Source of the DNA: Lepidodermella squamata
Lineage: Eukaryota; Gastrotricha
Assembly: GCA_047495785.1 (NCBI GenBank)
Contig: JBLDXI010000019.1
Coordinates: 1,240,001 to 1,304,000 of the forward strand
Length of the DNA stretch: 64,000 nt
Direction: 5' to 3'
Shown here in pieces: positions 1 to 11,714 of the stretch (the stretch's first letter is position 1; the number at the start of each line of letters is the position of its first letter). The notes below the pieces were generated by a model. That model searched no databases and was not told the origin of the DNA. It saw only the letters and a program-made list of their open reading frames with translations. The position numbers and the translations under genes are program-made.

Positions 1-3000
1 ATTGCTATAAACTCTTGTAATCATCATTATGATCATGATCTTTCGTGCCGCCTTTAATACTGACGAGTAGTAAAAAAAAATGACCGAAATAACGATGATT
101 TAACGCATGAGTGTTTTTATCGCTAATGGCTGAATGACTCACCGATGAATTCTGAGCGCTCGAATTCGAACCGTTCGTACTAGCCAGCGCTTCGGCAGCT
201 TCCGAAACTTCGGCCTGGTTAATGCCGGTACTGCGTCTCGGCGGTTGTCGCCGACGCGATGAAGACGCCGTGGCAGCTGGCAGGGCTTGAGAGGTGCTCA
301 TTTGGTTGGACGCGTTGTTCGCGGGAACGGCGGCGGCGGGCACAGCAGACGGGACTAGGTTGGTCGCGGCACTGTTGGGCTGGCCGTTCGACCCGCCGTA
401 CATTCTCGACGAGCCCGAGCCGCTTTGCGAGGTGCTGCTCGATGACGCCAACGCAGACGTGGCGTAGACGAGCGACGGGGTGATTTGCGTTATTGGCGAC
501 ACCGTGCCAATGACCGGAGTGGAAGTCGACGAAACTGGGTACTGTTGCTGTTGAATTGCCGAGCCTGATAGACCTTTGCTGGTGGCAGTATTCAGCGAGG
601 AGGGAGGAAGGCCGAATGAGGTCGACACAGGCGCAGCAGTTGCTACGACAGCTTGAGTCGGCGGTACACTCGGCTGGTCGGTTGTCGCAATGCTTTTCGC
701 TTGAGTGAAGTCCTCCAAGGTAACACCTTGCGTCGCTCTTCGTGTTTGCCGATTGTGACGAGCGCGAGCCTAGAAAAAATTTGGTTATCCTTGAAATTTA
801 AAATAAAAATTCCCAGCATACCTTTCTTTCAGCTTCAGCTTCATCGGCGTTAGATCTGTTGGCACTTCCGGCTGAACTGCTTGGTGGCGTAGCGGAAATA
901 ATCGAGGTAGACGGGGTATTAGCCGTGCTGTGTTGGGGCGTGACCGCAGTAACTGGAGTTGCCAAAACAGCCACCATGCCAGTTGTGTTCGGCTGGTCTT
1001 CGACCGAACCTGCGTAACTGCTTTGTTCCTGAGTTATAAAAAAACGGATTTTAGAAAGAGTTGATATCAAAATAATCAAGTCTCAAAACATGCAGAACAC
1101 GTGAATTAATGATGCGTTAGATGTTTTGCTACCGACAATGTCTACCTTTAACGGTGCGAGTGACGATGCTGGTTGGCTCAACAACTGATACGGAGGCGAA
1201 CGAGAGCGTGAAGCCACGTTGTTACTAATGTTAGTCGCTAAACTAGAACCACCATTAATCGAAGTCGACATAGAGACTACGGGCGATAGCGTGCTCGTCA
1301 CCGTTGTAGTCGTGACACCGGGCCGTGCCGGGTACGGCGAGGCCAGTGTCTGATTTATCACTGGAACGTGGCGACTTGCCGCAGCAGCAGCCGCCGATGA
1401 GCTTCGATGAACCATCGTAAAAACAGGCACACTACGCGTCGATTGCTGTTGGATTCTATTCGCATCTTCCGAGGCGACCAGCGTACTGATAGGGCGCTGC
1501 GTGATCGGGCGTCGCACATTGACTTGTTGCGGCGGGGCTTGGTTTGGGGTTATCGCAGATGTTGGAGAGGGAGGCGAGGGAGAGGAAGACATCGAGGAAG
1601 ACGACGAGGAGGACATCTCGACAGTCGGGGTCAAGTTCGAGGGCATCTTACTGAGCTCTTCGACTAGGGCCCGGCTGATACCAGGGCCAAGCCCGTTGTT
1701 ACTAACCGACCCACTCGAAGCAGCGAACGTGGGCAATTTGAGGGATGCACTATCATTAGCATTGCTAGTGTTATTAATAACTGTGGCACTAGATGTAGCT
1801 GAAAGCTTCGGCGTGCTTGTGAGAAATGCTGATGATGCTGATGTGCTATCATTCGTGACTGTAGTAGGATTTGACAACGTGGCACTAACTGGTCGTGCTC
1901 TCCCGACGATACTCGGCATCGTCGGCGAGCTGGTCGAAGTAGTGATTGGCTGAACCGCAACCTGCCGGGTAGCATTGCTGCCGTTTTGCGCGGCATTCCG
2001 TTGATTGTTGCTGGTGCTGTTGCCGCTGGGGGCAAGAGGAGGTCGGAAATCGGTGTTTGTCACTCGACTAGCGCCATTTGTTTGCTGCTTCGGGTAATTA
2101 GAGAAAAGCACGAAACAATAAATCACATGCAAAAAGCCATGCTTGGAAACATTCACGACAAACGAAGTTGTCATGCTTAGTAAAAAAGGAAACGATACTC
2201 ACCTCTTCTGAGGAAGATGCCGAGGAGGCAATGGACGGTTTCCGGTCTACTGGGACCTGGGGTTCCTCGACTGTTACGACAGTACCTCTCGCATTCACGC
2301 GGGCCGGCTCTTCCACCGAGGCCTGAACCACGTTGACCGGGGTTGCTTTAATAGATTGAGCCGATTGGGCTCCAACAGGGAACGACGTCGCTCCAGAATT
2401 TACTGCTTGATTCCTAATAAAATTTAATTTATTCGAGCTATTCTTGTTACTCCGAAGGAAGAAAAACGAACGATAAAACGGTAGATGGCGTGTTTACAGT
2501 GGCATTCTGAGCGATAATATCACGACTCCGTGCGTCTTTGGCATTCAAATCTTGTTCAGGAGCAGCTTGCTGCACGTTTTCAGTCTCAGATCCGCTTTCA
2601 TAACTCGATTCCTCAACTGCCACAGGCTTGGCTTTAGTCGGTTCCGATTCGACAACTTTAGGTTCTGCTTTCTGCTTAGCCTCAATTTCAACTAAGAGAC
2701 GGTGAAGGTCATTGCGAATATCATCAGCCACAACGTCCTCCAACGAGTAGCCCTGCGCGTTGGGTGAGGAAAAACACGATAATAAAAATGACAGATGGAC
2801 ACTCGAGCTCGAGTGCACTGCAAATAAACGAACCAAGCGACTGCAGATATTAGCGTTTGCGCCAGCGCGTAGAAGAAGATCGCACGCGCCGATTTGACTC
2901 CAATGAGCTGCTGCCATCAGCGGCGTCCATTCGTCATTGTCGCGCGCCTCAATATCGGCACCGGCATCTAGTAACAATTGAATCGCCTCCAAGTAGCCCT

Positions 3001-3846
3001 TTGCCGCAGCAACCTGTATATAACATAATTATTACATAAATATATCATGGTAAACAGTAACGGACGTCACTGTTTACACATACATGTAAAGGAGTAGCGC
3101 CACTGCCCGGATGACGGAAGGAAGGCCGCACTCCGTCTCGAAGCCAGCTACGAGCATCTAGAAAATAAATAACGCCAAAAAATAAGTGCATATACTCTCT
3201 GACAAAAGAACACTTGTACGCACCTTCGACCAACTGTGTCTCTTCGGACTTCTTTGCGGATTCGGCATCAATTTCTGTTGAAAAAAATATGTTGATTGCA
3301 ATTAAATGAGATTTTCAATGAACACTCACTCAAATTTCGCATTGCTCCAAGGACAAGATCATAAATATCTGGCTTGTCCAAAGCCAGATCCAGAGGCAAT
3401 TCGCAATTACTATTCAGCGATGATAAATTCGCTTTCCTCTCGATGAGCACTTTAGTAATATCGCTGTAACCACAATATGCAGCACAATGTAAAGGAGTCC
3501 ATCCCTCCGGATCGGTGCAATTTATATCGGCGCCATTGTTCAACAAAAATTCAACGACTTCCAGCTTATCGTAAATGCAGGCTTGGTGAAGCGCGGTTAG
3601 GCCATCTGGGTTAGCAGCATTTATGTCCAAGCCGTAGTTAAGAAGTTGTTTCGCCTCCTCTAGATCGCCGCTACTACAGGCAGATAGAAACATCGACACC
3701 TTATCAAATTTGACACGCGGAGATTTATTCTTGAGCGAGATGGGCTCCTTGTTAGTGTCCGATTCTTCCCATTTCCGCTTTTGTTGCTGCCGGACATTTT
3801 TGGCAACGTCGAAATTGCCCGCAGGAAAATCACTGTTGACCACCAT
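1..3846 (-). CDS. PPP1R12: Myosin phosphatase targeting subunit (MYPT family), 3' end off the left edge
   Basis: Targeting subunit that binds PP1 catalytic subunit and directs it to myosin light chain. Exons by hand, all in phase: 3846-3330, 3274-3224, 3157-3084, 3013-2834, 2752-2472, 2413-2203, 2084-1146, 1028-822 and 769-143; the rest is beyond the window. In order: an N-terminal RVxF-type PP1-docking motif (RVKF, about residue 45), ankyrin repeats over roughly residues 50-275 (DGLTALHQAC, EGWTPLHCAA, GATPLH, EWTPLMAAAHW), a long Ser/Thr/Pro-rich linker, then RRATQGVTLED (716-742), equivalent to the inhibitory Thr696 site of human MYPT1, and RRSTG near 223-240, equivalent to Thr853. Two introns need an unusual GTTCGT donor. 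The leader has short upstream ORFs (one ends TTATTAG near 3860). The family call is secure; which of the PPP1R12A/B/C group it represents cannot be said. Confidence 0.93.
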
Positions 3847-6116
3847 CGGGTTGTTATTCGCTAATAATCATCAACCAAAATCATGGCGCGCCAACTCGAG
3901 GTCGAGGTAAGCTCATCATTAATGGCAACTAGAAAGCGGAAACATATCACTAGAAATAAAAAAACCGAATGAACTGCGTGCATGGTGAAAGGGCGAAGCT
4001 GAGATATTGAGTAAACTTGTAAAATGTATCGCAATATTAACTATGATTAAGTACTGTGATATCAATTAGTATTGAAGAAATCCTGTTATCTGAAAAACGG
4101 TAGAGAACGAGGTCGGACTTTTGACAGCAATGCGCCAACATCGCGGTTCGCGGTTGATATGTCATACTGCGCTGCATGATGATTACCAGAAACGAACGAA
4201 CATTTGAGCCGATTCAATTTAACGTTAGAATTTCAAACCTAAATCTGATGAAGCGCCTTCAGTAAAATCGTTTATCACACAAGTTTTTTCGTTCATTCAT
4301 CAAATTAACTGTTAGTGACATTCAGCAATACAGGAAAGCTATGAAATAGCATATTAATAGCGAAATGTCCGACGAACTAGCTCAGAGTCAATCTTAGAAA
4401 GTAATCAAAGGCATTGATAACTACGAAGAAACAGAAAAATTGAACACGAATTATGAAGCTCAATCGTAAAATAATGTCATGAAATAAACAATGCGAATGC
4501 ATGCCAAGTTGTAATGTTCTCTACGGTGCCCGGTGTCGGAATTTTTTTTCAAATCGGATGATGCACGGGAAATTTTAGTATATGAAATTTGCGTCAAAAG
4601 CTCTCCGCCTCAAGCTGTTAAAGGGTAGCAAAGAACCAAGAACATCTTAACATTGAAAGAAAGAGTTTTCCCACATTTTTCAATAATGAACAATGAAAAA
4701 AAATAGGTCTAAACGTGTCCCGATCAAGATGATGCTAACATTAATAAAAGTAAAATAGACCCGAGCCTCAATGCGACTGTTGGAAGTCATGGGCCATAGG
4801 GCGCACTGTATTGCAGCATACGAGTTTGAAATCAAATAATAGTGGCAACTTTATACCTTGACAAAGCATTCATCACCACTAATCAAAGCTCAAATCTATG
4901 AGCCTACAAAAGAGAAGTGGTGCGTGCGAGACTGAAATGTCAAATCATATAAGATAGTAGTTCCGGTGCCGCTTTGAATGTAGAAGGCAACTATGACCTC
5001 CAGCAGAAACGATTAACTTTCCAAAGGTCTCATCTTCAATATGCGAGGAAATCAGCGAGTAACTAAAATCCTAAAACTAGGGACGCCAACTGCTCTGTTT
5101 CAAACTGCTAACCACAAATGGCGATCAAAAATCAAGCGTAAGAAGCAATGTAAAAAGAATGGAGAGGAAAGTCGATTCAAGATCAAGAACTTGTGCAATT
5201 CGCAAGTGTACTTATCTCAGCCCTAAATCTCAGCCCTACGTTGCGAACAAAACATTTCGCAATTCGGGGGATGCGTTGGTCGAAACGGTGTTTTTCAAAG
5301 AAGTTGCCCCGAAAAATATTTTTTTTCTAACCCTCCAAACATTTTTTGTGAAGAAGGTATTTCCAAATAACACCCAGGTTAATGGTAAATAATGTTTTAG
5401 TGCAGATTTTATTAATTACAATTTAATTGCAGACAAAAACGAATGATTTTAGCCGCCTTAAAATTCAAGGTTCGTTGTCCAGATTTTTGCAAAATGACCC
5501 TTGTGGTGAGAGGTGAGATTTGTCCCATTGGACGATGATGGGCTTGGGCAAGAGAGATTCATGGTTTGATTCTTCCAGTCGTGAAAATCTATGCGCTTCG
5601 AGCAAATATTGTAGAATTCGACATTATAAATGTACTTTTACCCTTTCGCCTTTTCTGTCGACACTGTCGGCTGTTGTTTTGATGCTACAAGACGAGAAAC
5701 AAGAGTCATTCTAACCAATATTGGCAAATTCCGCATTATAAATAAAGTTATCGGTTTATCCAAGTTGACTTGGAGCTAACATTTCGTTAAAGGTGAAACT
5801 GTCTATTGCTTGGAAATTTCGTCCTGCTGAATTTTTTTGTATCTGAGCCTACCAATCTACTTCACACTGTATGGAACAACTTAGTCTCCAGACTCTCAGT
5901 AAAATGGGTCATCTTGGTAGTCTTTGTAAACGCTGTGTTGTCTCGGATATTTTAGCGTAGCTTTACGTCATATTTAACATGTTTATCTCATTGTTTTATC
6001 TTATCAAAATCATGTTTTGCAGTATCTGAAATCTGCTCTAAGCTATTTCATTGTTGCTGCTCAATTTAAATGTAAAATTTTCACCCTTGTCTGCTTAGGA
6101 TCATTGATACTGCAAA
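3847..6116. other. Intergenic, divergent promoters of PPP1R12 and SF3A1
   Basis: About 2.3 kb between two divergently transcribed genes. It contains only short ORFs without recognisable protein features (for example 5041-5226 and 5520-5714). It is AT-rich and should hold both promoters and 5' UTRs. A U-rich acceptor (ttgtctgcttag) ends at about 6098, just before the SF3A1 ATG. I see no RNA gene or repeat here. Confidence 0.6.
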
Positions 6117-8590
6117 ATGCCCGAAGTTGTCGGAATCATTTATCCTCCGCCGGAAGTACGAAGTAATTTTTGGATAGAGCACTGTGGACTGCTTGTAATA
6201 GTCATAATCTTATTTAGATATCGTTGACAAAACTGCTGCATTCGTCTCAAGAAATGGATTAGAATTCGAGCAGCGTATTCGTCAGAATGAGATAAACAAT
6301 CCGAAGTTTAACTTCCTTACGCCATCTGACCCTTACCACGCGTATTATCAGCATAAAGTTCGGGAATTCCTCGAGGGCAAAGGCCAGGAACCAACGGCAC
6401 CCAAGGTATGCTAGCTATAAGCAATTAATGAGGAATTAATTTCGATTTTTCTTCTAGCCAACTCCTCAGCAACCCGCAAAGCCTGGTCCTCCCCATTTGG
6501 GTCAACAAGAAAGACTTCAGCAAGAGATAATTGTCCCGAAAGATCCACCTCTACAATATGAATTTATCATCGATCCCCCGTCAATCTCGGCTGCCGATTT
6601 GTAATTTTTTTTACTTAAGCTACCCTATAGTTCAATCAATTTATTATAGAGATATTGTTCGTCTTACGGCTCAATTCGTTGCGAGAAATGGGCGACCTTT
6701 TCTCACCACTTTGATGCAAAAAGAAGCGAAGAATTATCAGTTCGATTTTCTAAGACCTCAACATTCGTTGTTTCAATATTTCACCCGTATGGTGGAGCAA
6801 TACACTAAGATATTGCTGCCAAGCCGGGAACTATTGCAAAGGCTCGACTCTGAGCTGGAAAATCCAAAGGATATTTTGAGGCAGGCTAGATATCGTGTCG
6901 AGTGGACCAAAATGATTGCCAAAGAGAAGCAAAGGGAGGAGGAGGAGCGCGAGAGGGAACGCGTTTCTTACTTGCAAATCGACTGGCATGATTTTGTCAT
7001 TGTTGAAACTGTCGATTTTCAGCCTGGTGACATGGGTAATTTTCCGCCACCGACGACACCAGACCAGGTAGGCGCTCGCGTTCTGCTGGCAGAACGTCGA
7101 GCCAGAGGCGAAGTTATTCCCGATGACGTTTTGATGCGTCGTAATATTCCTGAAGGGGCCATTGCATTCGGCCTCATGGGTCAACAATTTGGAACTGAAA
7201 TGGAGGATGAATTACTGATTGAAAGGATGCAGCGCGAAATGGAGGAGCCGGAGGAGGTAACCATGGAAGAAGCTACGGCTGATACTTCTGCTGCAGATTT
7301 ACCCCCTCCAACGTACGCAGCATCGATTTCCGAAAAGACTGTGCATGCTGCTCCTGAGCCTGAAAAACCGGCGGCTAAGCAATCAGAGGGCCTCATTATC
7401 CGAAAAGATTACAATCCTAAAGGTTTGTCAAGTTTTCGTCAAGAAAAATTGTTGATTTATGTTCAATAACAGCTAAATCGGTTGCCCCTCAACTGCCTGC
7501 CACTGCCGCTGGACTGGAACTTATTTCCCCCATTACTGGCGAAAGATTGGAACCGGGCAAGGTCGCTCACAATATTAAATACAGTAAGTCGGTGCTTGCT
7601 TGTTATTTGTGAAATTCTAACTTGGCATTGCTAGACCTTCTCGATCCGAAGTGGATTCAAGACCGCGACAAGCAGATCAAAGAAAGGAAAGAACGCGAGG
7701 ATGTTTACGCAGTTGGCGCTAATATTACTGAAAATTTGCGGCATATTGCCGAGCGTCGTACCGATATTTTTGGTACTGAGGAAACCGAGATCGGTAAAAC
7801 TGCAACCGATGATAGCGGGTCTTCTAAAGACTCTCGTATCATTTGGGATGGACATTCAGGCTCAAAAGCCAGCGTTGCTGCCGCTGCAGCTCGTTTGGCG
7901 TCTGAGGATACGCCGAGGGCTATCGATGATGACAAAATCGGTCCGAAAATTATTTCAGCTACGATTTCTGCGCCGCCTGTACCATCTAGTCAGCCGGCGG
8001 CTTCGATTTCGTTACCTATTATTCAAGCTCAGCGACAACAAAATGTTGTCATAATGCAACCACCTTTGATACAACAGACTCCGATAGTTCTCGCTCAAGC
8101 TAATCCTGCACCCATGACGTTTTTGGTTCAACAACCTACGTCTGTTTTGCTGCAACCTACAGCTACATCTACTCTTATGCGACCAACTCTTGGGGCATCG
8201 AGCTTGTCGACTATGGTCATGTCGTCTGCTATGGATGACGACGAAACGCCGAATAAAAAGGCTCGTACGGAGGAAAGCCTGGTTCCTGAACAGGAATGGC
8301 TTGCTTCTCATGATCAGATGGTTACGTTTGTCGTTCAATGCCCGAAGCAGGGCGAAAAGCCCGAATGGGACTTGCGGGGTCAAATGCTCAAAGTTACGTT
8401 ACCACTGACGGACAGCATTTCGGTGGTGAAGGCCAAAATCCAGGACCTAACTGGAGTGCCGCCAGCTAAGCAAAAGCTGCAAATTGACGGTCTTTTCACG
8501 AAAGATGCGCAGTCACTTGCGTTTTACAACGTTTCCCCCGGTTCACTGCTCGTCCTGCAGATGAAGGAACGTGGTGGACGCAAAAAATGA
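6117..8590 (+). CDS. SF3A1: Splicing factor 3A subunit 1
   Basis: Component of the U2 snRNP SF3a complex, needed for prespliceosome assembly. Exons 6117-6162, 6218-6405, 6458-6600, 6650-7422, 7473-7583 and 7635-8590 join in frame to 738 residues, close to the family length. In order: GIIYPPPEVR at the very N-terminus, a first SURP module (DKTAAFVSRNG ... NPKFNFL), a second SURP module (LTAQFVARNG ... YQFDFLRPQHSLF), the charged segment with IDWHDFVIVETVDF, the ISPITGE and DPKW elements, WDGHSGS, and a C-terminal ubiquitin-like domain ending in RGGRKK. The N-terminal extension before GIIYPPP is much shorter than in human SF3A1. The ATG was chosen because an acceptor lies 18 nt upstream. The next gene starts only 95 bp downstream. 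Confidence 0.96.
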
Positions 8591-8659
8591 TTCTTACAAT
8601 TTGCTCATCTGTTATAAACATTCGCAATACACCGATTTGTTCTTACTTTCCGTCTCTTT

Positions 8660-8671
8660 TTTTGTCTTAGA
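8660..8671 (+). promoter_or_regulatory. Candidate trans-splice acceptor between SF3A1 and the NZF gene
   Basis: A run of pyrimidines ending in AG (tttgtcttag) lies 15 nt before the ATG of the downstream gene, inside the 95-bp gap after the SF3A1 stop. There is no room in the gap for a promoter plus a 5' exon, so an acceptor used by a spliced leader is the simplest reading. The donor RNA itself is not in this window. Confidence 0.5.
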
Positions 8672-8685
8672 CGTTTTAATTGTTC

Positions 8686-9491
8686 ATGGTTTTGAAATCG
8701 GAAGACCAACCCAGCGCGAGCGTTGGGGCTTCCAATTTCCCCCAACTTCCACCTCAGCTACCTCAAGAGCCCGCTGCCCCACCAGAAATTACCCGGCCGC
8801 CCTTCTTAACAGCCGCATCAAACTACCTCGCACCATTGGATGACGACGCTGAATTATGGGAAACGCACGAAACCACGACTCGTTTCATTAGATCAGTCGA
8901 AACTGCCGTGACCTTATCGAAAACTGAACAGGAGCAGTTGGAGCATTTGCGGAAATTCAGCAATCTTTTCGAAGAGAAAGTCCACAAATTAGCTCAACTG
9001 CGACTGGAGTTGGCCGACATGGAAGAAGAAAAATCGAACTCATTACGAAGCCAAAGTCGTCACTCTATCTCACCTCAAGACATCGAATGCATAAAAAACG
9101 AAAGAGATCGACTGTTGCAACGAATTCCGCGAGATTACAGTACGATTAAGCGGTTTTGGTTTTGCTTCATGCTGCAATAATTTTTCTTATCTAGTGGTGC
9201 CTCATCAACCTGTTTTACAACCGTCGCCCAGTTTTGATAACAGTTATCAACGACAGCCTCCCCCGCCGGTAAATTTCAAGAGTCTCTAATGTAACAACGT
9301 TTTATGCGTTCTATATACAGGGATTCCTATCGCTTCCAGAAATAGCCGGACAGAGTGCCGGTAGCGTTGAGCAACGTTGGCGATGTTATGGTTGTACAGT
9401 TTTAAATCCAGTGACTATCTCCTCATGTCAAGAGTGTGGCATGCCTCGCACCATGACTCCAGGTTTCTTTAACTCTTTATTTCCTCAATAA
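8686..9491 (+). CDS. Coiled-coil protein with C-terminal NZF zinc finger, TAB2/TAB3-like
   Basis: Exons 8686-9139, 9195-9268 and 9321-9491 join in frame to 232 residues. A Pro-rich N-terminus is followed by a charged helical stretch (about residues 60-150, heptad-like) and a C-terminal RanBP2/NZF zinc finger with W-x-C-x2-C-x10-C-x2-C spacing that ends in GMPR. Position and motif match the ubiquitin-binding NZF of TAB2/TAB3, adaptors that recruit TAK1 kinase to Lys63 ubiquitin chains. The TF dipeptide that usually contacts ubiquitin is TV here. No N-terminal CUE domain is visible, so this may be a reduced TAB homologue or another NZF protein. The stop codon TAA lies inside AATAAA (9487-9492). 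It sits 95 bp behind SF3A1. Confidence 0.6.
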
Positions 9492-9604
9492 AAAAGAGAA
9501 TTCACGATTTCTAAAATCGGTTCTTGACTATCAGCCTTTCTACCGCCGTGGCAAAGTTATCGGTGATATCTGTTGAAATTAATTACGATGGTAGGAATTA
9601 GAAT

Positions 9605-9929
9605 TTAATCGTCTGCTGCTTTGCTTTTGGTTCTATTTTTTTCCAACTTTTTTTGTTGATTTATCACCTCGCGCATGCTGTGTACCCCTTCCATTCGCAG
9701 TAACTTTATTCTGAATCTTCCATTTAAATTACAGATATATGGGCTGTCGTGATGCCTGGATGCAATTGATACGATCATTGTCAATATTTGATTGCCGGTT
9801 TTAACCCATGTACAAAGCGAGTCAGTCACCATGGCCAACTGCAAGCCTTAAGTGACAAAAATTTGCATGTTAGTACCGTGTAAAGTACCTACCTTGTTCG
9901 ATTTTCCGTATTTTCTCACGAGATATCAT
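9605..9929 (-). CDS. Small two-exon protein of unknown function
   Basis: Exon 1 (9929-9893) starts with MISREKIRKIEQ and ends at a perfect GTAGGT donor. After a 46-bp intron whose acceptor is acttaag, exon 2 (9846-9605) completes 92 residues in phase. The protein is mostly helical with a basic, Lys/Arg-rich tail (KKLEKNRTKSKAADD). There is no signal peptide or recognisable domain. The gene is head-to-head with the TAF1A-like gene (109 bp between ATGs), which suggests a shared bidirectional promoter. I infer coding from the clean splice signals and phase; I do not recognise the family. Confidence 0.45.
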
Positions 9930-10038
9930 TGTTGCGAGACTGTTATTTTTTAACGGGTAAAATATGATCATTTGTTTAACATGCAATTATTCACACTAGG
10001 GTTTTAAACGTGGAAATTCCGCCTGCAACTTCCGGAGA

Positions 10039-11597
10039 ATGAGTGACGACGAGGATGAAGACGTAATTGTCCGCAAAAGACCAAAATTACGTCAGGGTCT
10101 GATGTCTGATGACGACGAACATGATGTTGGTGATGATGGCGATAACGACAGCAATTCAATAGCACCTTCGCAAGCGAGTTCCGCGTCCGATTCGGTGCAG
10201 ATCGAGACTTCAAATGAGGAAGATTTGAAAAAACTTGAACGAGCTAAAGTCGTCCTGAGATACATTCTTGGACGAAACAAAACTGATGCACCGGATATGC
10301 TCTCCCGAGGCGAAACGCGATCGCGTGCTATAGGCTTATTTAGCCATCGTTTAATAAAAGATTCGTCGTTTCTGTTCAGCGATCCATTAAATGGTAAACG
10401 GGAAAGAGCGCAATTGGTTGTGAAACTAAGAAATAACATCCGCGAGAATCGATGGCTGGAAGTCGTGCAAACCACGCGAAAAATGTTCAAGCTGTCTGGA
10501 GGATATCTTCAAACTGACGCTCGCATGCTTTGTTGCTCACTCCAGCGACCAATATTTCTATCGCTGTGTCTACCATCAATGACCGATGAAAACGTGAATA
10601 AGGTGTTTTGATCGAGCGTTTTTTGGCTTTGCTTGATTATGTTTTGTTTTCAGATTCGTAGGATCTATCAGCTGTTGACCCATTGTCCTTGCGGTCAGCC
10701 TCGGCGATTGCAATTGGAATTAGCTAGATTGTTCGGTTCTGTTGGCAATAATGATCAAGCTCTGCAGTCTTTGCGGCAGAATTTGGAACCGCGACATGTT
10801 GGTCCATCAAAGCCAAAAATTCCAAAATTGGAAGAAGAAATGTTTGCATTAGAGACAGCCTTTACTGATTTAGTCTCTCCAAGCGGGCAGAATGTTCGTA
10901 AAACCTCAACAGTTATGGAATGCACGGACCACTGGATCGCTGCCTCGTTAGCGTGGCGAGCAAATATGAATGAAAGTAGCACAGATCTTAGTCTTGTGAG
11001 TTGATGTGGTTACCCCGCTATTAGTGATTTATTTATTATTTTCAGATCTGGAACACCATTAGTGGTGTTAGCGAAGATGCTAATGAAAAGGAAAACTGTA
11101 CAATTGTTGCTCCAACGTGTTGCCGGCTACGCTACGCGCTTTCATTAGCAGACATGCTACTTGCCCAACAGAAAATAATTCCATCCAGCGCTGGGAATGA
11201 AAGAATAATCGACCAAATCACGGATTTGCTCCTTCATTCACCTTCTGATGATTTGTTGCTGTTTTACAAGTAAGGCATTGTAATATGGGGTTGCTAGGAA
11301 TTTACTTTTGCGTAATTCAATAGCGATGTGAACCGGTTGTCAAATCGTAGTACAATAGAACTTTTTTTTCAAATGCTCGATTCACCGATTTTGGCCCGTT
11401 TTCCAAAGCTTTGGTGGCGCCTGCGTTCAGCTATCGTTGCATCGGAAAGCGATCACGATGGACAGGACGAGATCAAAAAGCAGTGGATTTCTTCTGGTCG
11501 GTATTCATGGTGGCCCAAATACATTGACGAGCTAGATCTTCCGAAACATGTCTCAAAATATGCGAACAAAACGCTGTCATTGGTGAAAAGTCTGTAG
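10039..11597 (+). CDS. TAF1A-like protein (RNA polymerase I SL1 complex subunit?)
   Basis: Exons 10039-10602, 10654-10995, 11046-11269 and 11324-11597 join in frame to 467 residues. The N-terminus is very acidic (DEDEDVIVRKRPK). The body is helical with TPR-like character (RWLEVVQTTRKMF; LARLFGSVGNNDQALQSLRQNL). The C-terminus carries WISSGRYSWWPKY. Human TAF1A is 450 residues with a similar helical layout and a WWP motif in its C-terminal part, which is why I suggest this assignment. The match is weak, and an unrelated nuclear TPR-like protein is possible. Its stop is 117 bp before the SLC44 start on the same strand. Confidence 0.4.
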
Positions 11598-11714
11598 TCA
11601 CGCTCAATTTTTTTTACAACTTTTTCATGGTCGAACCATACTATTTTAGTCATCGTATTTTTATCCTTCAATTTTATTTCTAGATTTTTTATTTGTTTTA
11701 TACTTGATTTTGAG

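Noticed and set aside
6163-6217. Sm-site-like AATTTTTGG suggesting a small RNA gene
   Set aside because: It lies within the 55-bp first intron of SF3A1 and has no surrounding snRNA-like structure.
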